From NCBI RefSeq assembly GCF_009910675.1, contig NZ_RSEJ01000015.1, forward strand, positions 1-64,000: DNA of 64,000 nucleotides. Direction: 5' to 3'. The stretch's first letter is position 1. Each line of letters opens with the position of its first letter. The DNA is from Photobacterium alginatilyticum (GTDB taxonomy: Bacteria; Pseudomonadota; Gammaproteobacteria; Enterobacterales; Vibrionaceae). A program made the translations under genes and the position numbers. Shown in pieces: positions 1-8,570 of this stretch. The notes beneath the pieces are model-generated. The model was not told the origin of the DNA and ran no database searches. It saw only the letters and a list, made by a program, of their open reading frames with translations.

Positions 1-256
1 CTACCTCAAGATGCTCGTTTCAGCGAGAATTACTTGGCTTGTAGGCTAGGCGCCGATTTGAAGATCTAGTGGCTCTAAATCAATAATCGGTAACAACGCA
101 TGGAAGCCAAGTAAACTCGCCCTTTGGGAGTGAGCCAGCGAACTCATTTCTGTGTCAAATAACGTTGAAAGGGGCTACCATTCCTACCGTTATTTTCCTT
201 GAACTGAGCCCGCTGGCCTCACTCTGAATCCTGCATCTTGAGGTAGCTTGGGTATA
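1..256. repeat. Nested inverted-repeat element, left end cut by window
   Basis: CTACCTCAAGATGC at 1-14 is exactly complementary to 233-246, which is followed by CTTGGGTATA to 256, so the outer arm is probably TATACCCAAGCTACCTCAAGATGC. Inside are further pairs: 30-40 with 104-114 (TTACTTGGCTT), 128-140 with 211-224 (GAGTGAGCCAGCG, one extra base), 157-164 with 188-195 (AAATAACG), and a small hairpin at 14-27. The whole unit can fold into a branched structure and has no credible coding frame. From memory, repeats starting with this terminal motif are scattered between genes in Vibrionaceae. It resembles a MITE-like or folded-RNA repeat; mobility is not shown. Confidence 0.75.
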
Positions 257-335
257 TGACATGTTCATGAGCGAGTGTGCCTATTTTAATGATTGCATTG
301 AATTTATTGCAAAACCGTACGTAGTGTGTGCCACC

Positions 336-1244
336 TTATTCCGCAGCCAACAGCATACGAAACTGCTTTTTCACCGCCTCCATGGCGGCTGTTTTAACCG
401 GCCCTGTCTTACCTTGCTCGCAATACAGCAATGCATATCCCCAGCGCCCGACATGATTAAGGAAGTCCACCTCAAGCCGCTTGAGCCTGCCACAATATTC
501 TTCCGACTCTGCAATATGCAGGGGTAACAGCGCCCAGCCAGAGTCTTGCAACAACCCCAGCAACACGTCCATATTACTGATCATGCTGTTGCGAGCTGAC
601 ATCCGCAGTGTTTCACCCAGGCCGGCATTGGCGTAATTCTCCAGCATGTATTGCTGTTCGCTTTGCAGCTCGTTAAGAGTCACTATCGGCAGGCTCTGCA
701 AGGGAGAGTCACAGGCTGTATAAAAATGAAATGCCATGAATCCCAAATTGGTAAACGCGATCCCTTTAGGCGGTACCATGGCTCTTGCCGAGTTCATGAC
801 GATAGACAGATCAACCTTGCCACTGAGCAAAGCCTCGACCCCTTCTTGCTTACCGCGATGCAGCCAATGGATTTGCGTATCAGGAAACTGCTGTCTCAGC
901 GCCGCATCGACGCTTCGGATCACGGCCACAGGCAGCGTAATATCATGGTATATCGTTAGCTCGGGCTCCTGGCGGCTATACAAGCTTTCACTCACGCTTT
1001 GCAGTTGCTCGGCCTGACGGATCACCAACAGCGCATGGCGAAATAGCGGTTGGGCCGCCTCTGTCATCACCGGAAACTTACCGCTGCGATTAAACAGTGT
1101 CAGCCCCAAGTCGATTTCCAGGTTGCCCACCTGCTGATGGATAGTGGAGCGATCCTTTTTCAGCTCTCTCGCAGCCTTGCTAAACGAGCCCTGCTCGGCG
1201 ACAGCGATAAATGCCTGCAACTGATCAAATGAGAATCGGAGCAT
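336..1244 (-). CDS. LysR-family transcriptional regulator
   Basis: A 302-residue protein of normal LysR length. Residues about 4-63 form the winged helix-turn-helix (FDQLQAFIAVAEQGSFSKAA, then a HQQVGNLEIDLGLTLFNR recognition region), followed by a substrate-binding domain. It is transcribed away from the exported amide hydrolase at 1385, 140 bp away, the usual layout for a LysR regulator and its target. One divergent promoter region would serve both. The effector is unknown. LysR membership is clear; control of the neighbour is inferred from position only. Confidence 0.9.
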   Translation of the reverse strand: MLRFSFDQLQAFIAVAEQGSFSKAARELKKDRSTIHQQVGNLEIDLGLTLFNRSGKFPVMTEAAQPLFRHALLVIRQAEQLQSVSESLYSRQEPELTIYHDITLPVAVIRSVDAALRQQFPDTQIHWLHRGKQEGVEALLSGKVDLSIVMNSARAMVPPKGIAFTNLGFMAFHFYTACDSPLQSLPIVTLNELQSEQQYMLENYANAGLGETLRMSARNSMISNMDVLLGLLQDSGWALLPLHIAESEEYCGRLKRLEVDFLNHVGRWGYALLYCEQGKTGPVKTAAMEAVKKQFRMLLAAE

Positions 1245-1384
1245 ATCAAAAGCATCTTTGTTGGGTTTTTACCAACATAACTGAGATTACATGTGTGGTG
1301 AAGTCACTAATATAGGAACCGTGATTTGGCTATGGGATCCATGCATAGCCCCATTAACTCCATAACGTTTAACAGAGGCCGCTC

Positions 1385-2437
1385 ATGAAAAGAAATAAGA
1401 CTGTTCTCGCAACTGCCGTTGCCCTAGGTGTCGTATTCACAGCCACTGCCGCAGAAGCTTGCTCCCGCCTGATTTGGGAAACCGAAAACCATGGGGTCTT
1501 TGTTTCTCGTACTATGGACTGGATGGTCGAAACCCATCCGACTATCGATGTTCGCGCCAAAGGGCAGTCCTACCTAGGTGCCGATTCAGGCACTGACAGC
1601 AAGCAATGGACTTCTAAGTATGCCTCCATTATGGCTACCTTCTATGGTAAAGCCGGTGTTGATGGCTTTAACGAAGCAGGGCTGGCAGCCAATGCCCTTT
1701 ACTTCAACGAAGAATCGCCGGGAGATTACACAGCCGAGCGTCCTCAGTTGGAAAACTCACGAATTGTGCCCTATATCCTGGATAACTACGCAACCGTCGA
1801 AGAGGCCGTAGCTGGCCTGAAAAAAATCCAGATCCAGCAGTTTTCCCATAACGGCGAGGCACTCAAAGGCCACTATGCTATCCAGGATGCCAGCGGCGAC
1901 TCTGCCATCCTGGAGTTCATCGACGGGCAATGGGAGGTTTATCACGGCAAACAATATGATGTGCTAACCAACAGCCCTGAATACCACCAGCATCTCAAGA
2001 GCTGGGAGGAACAACAGCCCAAATCCCAGAGCGTAATAAGTGGCTCTTTCACCCTGCCCGGAAACGTGGCATCAGAGCAACGCTTCATCTGGAACAAATA
2101 TATGCTAGAGCAACTCGAAGAGCCTACCAGCTACCTGAACGGACTGGCCAAGATCAACAGCTCGACCTATCACGTCCCACTGGATGCTGCCAACCGGGAG
2201 ATTGACGGGGTGATGACAAGTTATGCCACCCAGTATTCACTGGCCTACAACCTCGACCAGAAAATAATGCATGTTCGTTATCAGTTCGGTGATGTCTACA
2301 CGCAATATGCGGTCGACTTCAACAAGCTCAATAACGGCAAAAATTACACCCTGAAAGCCGATAGCCAGGACAATGTCGGTGAAGTCAGCCATCTGTTCAT
2401 AGATAAAGAAGGCGTAATGGCACAATACAGAATCTAA
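1385..2437 (+). CDS. Exported choloylglycine hydrolase / penicillin acylase family protein (Ntn hydrolase)
   Basis: A 350-residue linear-amide C-N hydrolase. A signal peptide (residues 1-25, ending AEA) is followed directly by Cys26, so signal cleavage would expose the catalytic N-terminal cysteine of this Ntn-hydrolase family. Arg42 and Asp45 keep the family spacing from the nucleophile (+16 and +19), matching the Arg and Asp active-site positions of bile-salt hydrolases and penicillin V acylases. It probably hydrolyses an amide bond in the periplasm or outside the cell; in Vibrio such enzymes can act on bile salts, penicillin V or acyl-homoserine lactones, and the substrate cannot be read here. 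It is divergent from a LysR regulator. Confidence 0.85.
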   Translation: MKRNKTVLATAVALGVVFTATAAEACSRLIWETENHGVFVSRTMDWMVETHPTIDVRAKGQSYLGADSGTDSKQWTSKYASIMATFYGKAGVDGFNEAGLAANALYFNEESPGDYTAERPQLENSRIVPYILDNYATVEEAVAGLKKIQIQQFSHNGEALKGHYAIQDASGDSAILEFIDGQWEVYHGKQYDVLTNSPEYHQHLKSWEEQQPKSQSVISGSFTLPGNVASEQRFIWNKYMLEQLEEPTSYLNGLAKINSSTYHVPLDAANREIDGVMTSYATQYSLAYNLDQKIMHVRYQFGDVYTQYAVDFNKLNNGKNYTLKADSQDNVGEVSHLFIDKEGVMAQYRI

Positions 2438-2477
2438 ATCCGCACCATTAACTGACTGACACCTCGTCAATTCTGCA

Positions 2478-2507
2478 AGTGGGCCTGAACAACGCGTCAG
2501 GCTCACT
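2478..2507 (+). terminator. Weak terminator-like hairpin after the amide hydrolase gene
   Basis: AGTGGGCCTGA pairs with TCAGGCTCACT (one G-T pair) 40 bp past the stop codon. The following bases TTGACTCTCTCC are only moderately T-rich, so termination is uncertain. Confidence 0.35.
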
Positions 2508-2534
2508 TTGACTCTCTCCATCATTTATACAATT

Positions 2535-2567
2535 CAGTATCATGAAATAATGATACTGAGTATTTTT
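2535..2567 (+). terminator. Second hairpin with T-run downstream of the amide hydrolase gene
   Basis: CAGTATCAT (2535-2543) pairs perfectly with ATGATACTG (2550-2558) and is followed by AGTATTTTTC. The stem is AT-rich but the T-run makes it a better terminator candidate than the hairpin at 2478. It could alternatively be an operator ahead of the amidohydrolase gene at 2735. Confidence 0.4.
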
Positions 2568-2734
2568 CATTATCACTCTTTTTTTCTTATGGTATTCCTC
2601 AATGAGATGAGCGATGACCCTCAGCTATTTTTCTCTCAACGTAATTCATACTGTTATGTTAAGGAAAATGGATATAGCCTCATGAGGTTGACTGCTCTGT
2701 TACTCGCAACTATGAAGAAGTTAGGATCGTTATA

Positions 2735-4411
2735 ATGAAAAAAGTCCAACAAGCCGTATTGCTAGGCATGGCAATAATGTCAGCACAACACGCGGCAGCC
2801 GCCGAGCTGGCCGATACCATTTTCAAGAATGCCAAGGTGTATTCCGACAAACCTGCCGAGGCTGTTGCAATTGCAGACGGGAAAATCCTCTATGTGGGGA
2901 GCAATCAGATGGCCGAACGTTTGCGGCAACCAGATACCAAAGTCATCGATTTAGAAGGAGCTATGTTGCTACCGGGCTTTGTCGATAACCATAACCATAT
3001 CTTCGAGGCGGCTTCAGAAGCTGGCGGGAACTGCGAGCTGAACACAGACGCGACCCTAAGCGAGCAAATTCCCTACCTCGAGGAGTGCCGCAAGAATGCC
3101 AAAAAAGGCGAATGGCTAATGGGGTATGGCTTCAGGCTGGATCTAACCCTGAATGAAGACAACGCAGAGACACCACTGGCCGTACTGGACCGCATCTTCC
3201 CGGATCAGCCCGTTGTTATTATGGAGCAGACCTCACACTCAATGTGGGTCAACTCACAAGCGCTAAAACAGGCAGGCATAAACAAAACCTCTCCTGAGCC
3301 ACAAGGCGGTAAAATCCTCAAAGATCGTGATACCGGTGAGCTAAACGGGATTTTATTTGATAACGCTGGCGACATTGTGATGGAGTTGGCCTGGAACAGC
3401 ATGAGCAACCCGTTTAAACAAAGTTACACTGGCCTGATGAACGGACTCGAAGAAGCGGCCGCTCACGGGATCACGACCATCGGCGACGGCCGACTTTACT
3501 GGAAGCGGGGGTGGTATGAGGTATGGAAAGAAGTACAGGCCAACGGCGATCTGACCGCCAGGGTATCACTTCGCCCATGGATTTATCCTGAAGACGACCA
3601 AGCTTCGCAGCTTAAGTACCTTCAGACTATCCAAAGCCGCGATCCAGAGTCATTACTGATCGTCGACCAGGTCAAAATGTACAGTGACGGCATCCTGATC
3701 AACGGTACCGCCAAGACACTCGCACCTTACCTGAATACCTATATCGAAGATGAACCGTACGGGATTAACTACATTCCGCCGTCACAAATGAAAAGCTGGC
3801 TAACAGAGCTGGATAAAATCGGATACGGTGCCCATATCCATGCTATTGGTGACGGAGCAATTCGGGAGTCACTCAATGCCGTCGAATTTGCACGGCAACA
3901 AAGTGTAGACAGGGATTACACCCTGACCCATGTCGAAATGGTCAACAGCAAGGACATCAAGCGCTTCAAGCCATTACAGGTCACTGCTGATTTTCAGGTA
4001 GGATCAGATTATGTCGTCGAACATGATCATAGCTGGGCTGAAGCTTTCATCGGAGCAAAACGTGCCCGCTCATTGATGCAGGTTCGCCGCCTGTATGATT
4101 CCGGGGCTAATGTCAGCCTGAGCAGCGACTGGAATGTTAATGACATCAACCCGCTAGTCGGTATTGGCAACAGCTTATTAATGGGCAAAACTGGCATGCC
4201 GAACATTGATGCTGCCATTGATGCCTATACAATCAACGCAGCTATCAGCTTAGGGCTTGATGACATCACAGGCTCAATCGAAGAAGGCAAGTCTGCTGAT
4301 CTGGTGGTTCTCGACCACGATATCACTGAAATCAGCCCCGAGAGCATTGCCGACACCAACATCTTAATGACGGTACTTAAGGGTGACATCGTGTTCGACA
4401 GCCAGGACTAG
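2735..4411 (+). CDS. Exported amidohydrolase (YtcJ-like, amidohydrolase family 3)
   Basis: A 558-residue metal-dependent hydrolase with an N-terminal signal peptide (about residues 1-22, cleaved after AAAA). The metal-binding HxH motif lies in GFVDNHNHIFEA. Later family features include the buried histidines in GAHIHAIGDGAIRESL and the THVEM strand, and the C-terminal beta-sandwich closure (GSIEEGKSADLVVLDHD). Proteins of this type (YtcJ, AepA-like) hydrolyse N-acyl or amide substrates. Export is unusual for the superfamily but common in this subgroup. A LysR gene follows convergently. Translation probably starts at 2735, with AGGA upstream. The substrate is unknown. Confidence 0.85.
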   Translation: MKKVQQAVLLGMAIMSAQHAAAAELADTIFKNAKVYSDKPAEAVAIADGKILYVGSNQMAERLRQPDTKVIDLEGAMLLPGFVDNHNHIFEAASEAGGNCELNTDATLSEQIPYLEECRKNAKKGEWLMGYGFRLDLTLNEDNAETPLAVLDRIFPDQPVVIMEQTSHSMWVNSQALKQAGINKTSPEPQGGKILKDRDTGELNGILFDNAGDIVMELAWNSMSNPFKQSYTGLMNGLEEAAAHGITTIGDGRLYWKRGWYEVWKEVQANGDLTARVSLRPWIYPEDDQASQLKYLQTIQSRDPESLLIVDQVKMYSDGILINGTAKTLAPYLNTYIEDEPYGINYIPPSQMKSWLTELDKIGYGAHIHAIGDGAIRESLNAVEFARQQSVDRDYTLTHVEMVNSKDIKRFKPLQVTADFQVGSDYVVEHDHSWAEAFIGAKRARSLMQVRRLYDSGANVSLSSDWNVNDINPLVGIGNSLLMGKTGMPNIDAAIDAYTINAAISLGLDDITGSIEEGKSADLVVLDHDITEISPESIADTNILMTVLKGDIVFDSQD

Positions 4412-4430
4412 CAGCTCATCATGATCTATG

Positions 4431-4464
4431 TGGCCCCTCTATTTCAAAAGATGTAGAGGGGCCA
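4431..4464. terminator. Strong hairpin between convergent amidohydrolase and LysR genes
   Basis: TGGCCCCTCTA (4431-4441) pairs perfectly with TAGAGGGGCCA (4454-4464). There is no clear T-tract, so it may stabilise a 3' end rather than act as a classical terminator. A related GAGAGGCCACATGG sequence follows at about 4475. Confidence 0.5.
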
Positions 4465-4505
4465 AATGGTGATAGAGAGGCCACATGGTGTAGAAGGACT
4501 CACTG

Positions 4506-5408
4506 TTAGCGGGTAAAGGTGTGGCAAGCCTTCATACTGTCGATTAGGCGCTTTCCTTGTTCTGTCAGCTCCAAACCTTGCTGCCAGATCAGTTCGACCC
4601 GGCGTATCATTTCAGCTTGTTCAAAGTCGGGCAGCAGCCGCTTCAGCTTGCCGCTCTCAAGCTCAATGCTAATCATATCGATTGGCAGGAACGCAAACCC
4701 CACCCCGTTTGTTAGCAGGTTCACCACGGTGCCAATTTCCGAAAAGGCTGCATAACTGGGACTATAACCAGCCTCCGTTTCGGAAGAGATACTTTCTCTG
4801 GTCCAGATCAGCTCACGGTACTGAGCAAGTTGATCTGCCGATATTGTCGTTTTAGTAGATGTCGTTTCAGCCGCCAGCGGATGGGTACTACCAACAACCA
4901 AGACATCACAGTAGCTTCCCAGGCGACAATACTGAAAGTCGCTGTAGTGCAGAACGGAAGATTCCGAGAGCAAGGCGACATCCAACTCTTCGTTATTAAG
5001 CTGTTCGAGCAGCACTTCTCTGTCGTCGGAATAGAGCTCAAGATTCAGTGTCTGCTGCTGCAAAACCTCCGAAAGTGCCCTGTTCAGACACGACTGGGGA
5101 ATATAGTTATCGACGCCCAGGCGTAGGATCATCGGCTCGTCCCTTGCCAGTGCCGACGCACAAACTGCCAGTTTATCTGCCTGACTAACGGTATGGATAA
5201 CACGGGGCAGCAAGATTTCACCAGCCTCGCTAAGACGGGTACTGTTACCGGTGCGAACAAACAACTCGACACCAAAATCAATTTCGAGATCGGCTATCCA
5301 CTGGCTAACCTGAGACTGCCGCTTTCCCATTTCACGGGCGGCAGCGGAAATCGACCCTAACTGCGCAGCCAGTACAAATGCTTTCAGGTACTGAACATTC
5401 ATCGACAC
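4506..5408 (-). CDS. LysR-family transcriptional regulator
   Basis: A 300-residue LysR protein: N-terminal HTH (MNVQYLKAFVLAAQLGSISA..., recognition region RQSQVSQWIADLEIDFGVELF) followed by a LysR substrate-binding domain. It lies convergent to the exported amidohydrolase and divergent from the GNAT gene at 5519, with 110 bp between. A degenerate copy of the family repeat (TATACCCAAACGACCTCAA, 5424-5441) sits just upstream of its start and may be part of the promoter region. Its target is unknown; either neighbour is possible. Confidence 0.88.
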   Translation of the reverse strand: MSMNVQYLKAFVLAAQLGSISAAAREMGKRQSQVSQWIADLEIDFGVELFVRTGNSTRLSEAGEILLPRVIHTVSQADKLAVCASALARDEPMILRLGVDNYIPQSCLNRALSEVLQQQTLNLELYSDDREVLLEQLNNEELDVALLSESSVLHYSDFQYCRLGSYCDVLVVGSTHPLAAETTSTKTTISADQLAQYRELIWTRESISSETEAGYSPSYAAFSEIGTVVNLLTNGVGFAFLPIDMISIELESGKLKRLLPDFEQAEMIRRVELIWQQGLELTEQGKRLIDSMKACHTFTR

Positions 5409-5518
5409 TTCCTATCCAACTCTTATACCCAAACGACCTCAAATGGCTGATACTTAACCTTAAGAGACTGACATACAGCCACTATACCAAGCTAAACGGA
5501 ATTAGAAGGTAACTATTT

Positions 5519-6073
5519 TTGAAGGGGCTATTTTTGAAAAACACTATGGTAGAACTGAGTATTGCCAACTCCGATGATATGGACGCCATTGCGGCATTGC
5601 ATGCTACTAGCTGGCAGGCGATTTATCGTGGACTGCTATCGGAAAACTATCTTAATCACGATATTTTCCAGGACCGGCAAAATATCTGGCAGCAACGCTT
5701 TGCTGCACCAGAGCCCCACCAGAGAATTTTGGTTGCCCGTGAAGGAGAAAACCTCTGCGGGTTCATCTGTATTTATCTGGACAATCATTCACAATGGGGG
5801 ACGTTGGTAGAAAACCTGCATATCAACAGGGCCTATCAGGGGGTAGGACTTGGTAAGCAGCTTTTACAATCGGCCGCCAAGCTATCCCACCAGCAAACAG
5901 CTGATAAAGGGATGTATCTTGAAGTATTGGCTGGCAATCAAGCCGCCCAAACCTTTTATCAAAAACTCGGGGCATTCAATGCCAGAGCCCAGCAATGGCA
6001 GGCTCCGGACGGCAGCATAGTTGAGGAGTTTGTGTATCGCTGGCAATCCGTAGCTCCACTTTTCGTTAAGTGA
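5519..6073 (+). CDS. GNAT-family N-acetyltransferase
   Basis: A protein of up to 184 residues with the GNAT fold. The acetyl-CoA pyrophosphate loop is visible as INRAYQGVGLGKQLLQSAAK, and the late beta strand as MYLEVLAGNQAAQTFYQKLGA. The start is ambiguous: TTG 5519 has AGAAGG nine bases upstream, TTG 5534 has GAAGGGG six bases upstream, and ATG 5546 has no clear ribosome site. The conserved domain begins at about the ATG, so all three give a complete domain. The acceptor is unknown. The gene is convergent with the stress protein at 6136. Confidence 0.85.
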   Translation: MKGLFLKNTMVELSIANSDDMDAIAALHATSWQAIYRGLLSENYLNHDIFQDRQNIWQQRFAAPEPHQRILVAREGENLCGFICIYLDNHSQWGTLVENLHINRAYQGVGLGKQLLQSAAKLSHQQTADKGMYLEVLAGNQAAQTFYQKLGAFNARAQQWQAPDGSIVEEFVYRWQSVAPLFVK

Positions 6074-6135
6074 GCACTAACGACAATCAGCACTGATAAT
6101 CAATGGTTCTCAGCTGGAATATAGCCATTTCGTTG

Positions 6136-6564
6136 TCATTCCAGTTTCAGCAACTGGATATCACAGGGCATTTGCCGGACCAGAGGCTCGCTGAGCGATA
6201 ACATCAGCTGACGAAAAATGTTTGACTGATGATGACCCAGAATTAATAAATCAACCTCGTACTGCTGTATCGCTTTGGCCATCTGATCTTCAATATAGCC
6301 GGTGTAAAACAGGTGCTTATACAACGGATAATTAGTCCCCTTAAGCAGCCGCTTCATGGCCGCTACAGACTCGTAATGCTCGCTTTCATCAATATTCACC
6401 GCATCAAACTCCCTGACACCTTGCTCTAAATGACCAAGATCAGGATCGATATGGATCACGCTGAACAGGGCATGGTGAACACGGGCTATCTCCGCCGCCT
6501 TGCTCACCAAATATTCGGCATTCTCGTCCAGGTTAAGTGCCAACAACACATGCTTATATCCCAT
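6136..6564 (-). CDS. Universal stress protein, UspA-like
   Basis: A 142-residue single-domain Usp protein: N-terminal strand YKHVLLALNLDENAEYLVSKA, and C-terminal core DLLILGHHQSNIFRQLMLSLSEPLVRQMPCDIQLLKL. The ATP-binding GxxGx9G(S/T) motif of the nucleotide-binding subclass is not kept, so it is closer to the UspA type that does not bind ATP. The start ATG at 6564 is preceded by GGAG. Such proteins accumulate during starvation or stress. A second, more diverged Usp-like gene lies at 61770. Confidence 0.85.
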   Translation of the reverse strand: MGYKHVLLALNLDENAEYLVSKAAEIARVHHALFSVIHIDPDLGHLEQGVREFDAVNIDESEHYESVAAMKRLLKGTNYPLYKHLFYTGYIEDQMAKAIQQYEVDLLILGHHQSNIFRQLMLSLSEPLVRQMPCDIQLLKLE

Positions 6565-6819
6565 GACATTCTCCTCCGAATTTGCCTGACCCCGTTAACC
6601 CAATCAGATACCGCGATATCAATCAATTTACGGCACTACACAAACCATAGAAGAGAATACCCAAATGAAATAGGCCAGACGGCCACTTTAAGCAATGTAA
6701 ACTCTAGATTGACACAGTTACGACTACACTTAGCCACCTGACTTAGCGTTTGCCGCTATACTTTTGACTAACCAAAAGCGTTTAAACGCTACCAATAAAA
6801 ACAAAGGTTCAGGCTATTT

Positions 6820-7626
6820 ATGTATCAAGAGACCTACATTGACTCGCTGTCTATCTTTCTCATTCTGGCTTTGGTTTTTTGTTCAATTAGCATCATGTTT
6901 GAGTTTGGCTTTCGCATTACGCGACGCTTTGCCTCCAGTCAGATCAGCAAGGCCATCAGCCCGATGGCAACCGGGCTTGCCAGCCTGCTCGCCTTTATTC
7001 TGGCCATCTCTTTTAGCATGGCGGCATCAAAAAACGACATCAGAAAGCAGCTGGTTTTAAAGGAAGCTAATGCGGTGGGAACCGCAATACTACGAGCCGG
7101 ACTGCTTGATGAACCTTATCGGAGCCAGAGCCGTGAGCTGCTCACCAAGTATGTCAATATTCGAGTTGTCGAAGAACAAAGTCAGGTAAAAAAGCTGGTA
7201 AACAAGGTCATTAGCGAGAGTGAGCAAATTCAGCGAGATTTATGGCGAATCGTCGTCGAGGCCCACCATAACTCACCGCCTGTCCAAAGCATGATGTACA
7301 TAGATTCATTGAATAATGTCTTTGATATCCATAGCGAGCGAGTTAATTACAGCCTCAGAGGAAGGATCCCTATCAGTATCTGGATCACACTTGCCCTTCT
7401 GACCTTCCTGACAATTGCACTCAACGGCGTTCAAGTAGGAGCACAAGGAGAGAGCCGCCTGCTGGTGGCCGCTCTTCCCTTCGCAATGTCCTTCTCACTG
7501 GTACTCACTCTGATCATCGAACTCGACAGGCCTGCACGTAGCATTATCGAAGTCAGCCAACAACCCCTGATTGATTTGCGCGACAGCCTGAATAATAAGC
7601 CAACAACCAGCGATACTTCTCAATAG
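6820..7626 (+). CDS. Inner-membrane protein, DUF4239 / bestrophin-like
   Basis: A 268-residue protein with about four membrane segments: roughly 10-30, 48-68, 188-208 and 218-238. A long soluble, charged helical loop (about 75-185) lies between the two pairs. This layout and the motif SFSMAASKNDIRKQLVLKEANAVG fit the DUF4239 family, sometimes called bestrophin-like, whose members are uncharacterised or proposed anion channels. No partner gene is adjacent. Family assignment is from memory of the pattern; the function is not known. Confidence 0.7.
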   Translation: MYQETYIDSLSIFLILALVFCSISIMFEFGFRITRRFASSQISKAISPMATGLASLLAFILAISFSMAASKNDIRKQLVLKEANAVGTAILRAGLLDEPYRSQSRELLTKYVNIRVVEEQSQVKKLVNKVISESEQIQRDLWRIVVEAHHNSPPVQSMMYIDSLNNVFDIHSERVNYSLRGRIPISIWITLALLTFLTIALNGVQVGAQGESRLLVAALPFAMSFSLVLTLIIELDRPARSIIEVSQQPLIDLRDSLNNKPTTSDTSQ

Positions 7627-7888
7627 AGAGAAAGGATATTCCCCTGTAGCCAGTTCAATCTTCGCCATTGAAACCGATACCACTCATATGAATTGATTCA
7701 CTGTTACTGAGTAATAATTCCAACCAGATCCATTTCAAACACTTATCAAACATCGCTTTTTGACAGCTCGAAATATGGAATGCACATCACCCTTGCAAGG
7801 CAAAATTCGCATGTAATGCCCCCCTAATGCTGCTATTAATAACCATCACAGTTAGGCAAGCGTACAAGGAGTGTATTGAACAATAACC

Positions 7889-7996
7889 ATGAACAAGGAC
7901 ACAACACAGGTTAGACGAAAATTAAAACAACAGTCCCAATCCGTCCTGAGAAAAACACGGAGTTCATTTTTAAAGCGATACGGTCAAGACACCTAG
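7889..7996 (+). CDS. Possible 35-residue very basic small protein
   Basis: An ATG frame of 35 codons begins MNKDTTQVRRKLKQQS and ends RYGQDT. The product is rich in Lys, Arg, Gln and Ser with no membrane segment. AAGGAG lies at 7866, too far (about 17 bases) for an ideal ribosome site. The frame ends 24 bp before a strong terminator, so a short transcript is likely. The transcript could instead be a non-coding RNA, with the frame accidental. No family is recognised. Confidence 0.35.
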   Translation: MNKDTTQVRRKLKQQSQSVLRKTRSSFLKRYGQDT

Positions 7997-8019
7997 ATCT
8001 TATCTGCATCAACACAAGT

Positions 8020-8047
8020 CCCCGCGAACGATTCGCGGGGATTTTTC
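8020..8047 (+). terminator. Strong rho-independent terminator
   Basis: CCCCGCGAA (8020-8028) and TTCGCGGGG (8032-8040) form a perfect nine-pair stem with a three-base loop, followed by ATTTTTCTT. It ends a plus-strand transcript that contains the small frame at 7889. Confidence 0.9.
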
Positions 8048-8071
8048 TTACAAAATGCCAGAGAAAGCCTC

Positions 8072-8278
8072 TTACTGGCCGACATACACAGCGCCCAAAA
8101 CGACACCACGAGGTGGCAACTCAATCTTGAGTGGCTCTTGCTCGACATTCAGCTCAGATGAACCAGTATCATTGACATATTGCAGCTGCGGCTCGCTATT
8201 CAGGTCATCCCGATTGGCTATATAATCAAAGGCAACCGCCGCCAGTGCCAGACACAATACCGTTACGTTAATCGACAT
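8072..8278 (-). CDS. Small membrane-anchored or secreted protein of unknown function
   Basis: A 68-residue protein. The start ATG at 8278 is chosen because AAGAGGAG lies about eight bases upstream; a longer frame to 8326 adds 16 arginine-rich residues with no ribosome site. The N-terminus (SINVTVLCLALAAVAFDYIA) is one hydrophobic helix, a signal anchor or uncleaved signal, followed by an acidic, Asp/Glu/Asn-rich tail ending RGVVLGAVYVGQ. No domain is recognised. It stands alone between the terminators at 8020 and 8501. Confidence 0.65.
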   Translation of the reverse strand: MSINVTVLCLALAAVAFDYIANRDDLNSEPQLQYVNDTGSSELNVEQEPLKIELPPRGVVLGAVYVGQ

Positions 8279-8500
8279 CCGATGTCTCCTCTTGTCCCTG
8301 CATCCTAAATCCAAACAACTCTGCATAATTATCTAAGACACAAGCAATTTTAGAGCCATATCACTCAGTAAGCCCTGATCACGAGGGAAGTAATGACACC
8401 CTGTTTACGCCAAGTCGCTCCAGAGCTGAACTGGCGACGGATCGATGTACTATCGCCAACATTGAGGTTAAGAACAGGCTCAAGCTTTTTCTTACTCCAT

Positions 8501-8540
8501 AAAAAAACAGCCGTTGCATCTTGCGATGCAAAAGCTGTTT
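8501..8540 (-). terminator. Terminator of the prp (methylcitrate) operon
   Basis: On the minus strand, AAACAGC pairs with GCTGTTT and, inside it, TTGCATC pairs with GATGCAA. The distal arm runs into seven T residues. It lies 30 bp past the prpE stop codon. Confidence 0.9.
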
Positions 8541-8570
8541 ACACAGGGAGTCTTTTTAATTTAGGAATAC

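Noticed and set aside
2535-2590. Fur-box reading of the AATGATAC..TTTTTCATTATC sequence
   Set aside because: Half-site spacing does not fit the 19-base consensus and the neighbouring genes have no evident iron role.
2508-2735. 75-codon open frame ahead of the exported amidohydrolase gene
   Set aside because: No ribosome site, low-complexity hydrophobic N-terminus and it covers a hairpin; its overlap with the next ATG seems accidental.
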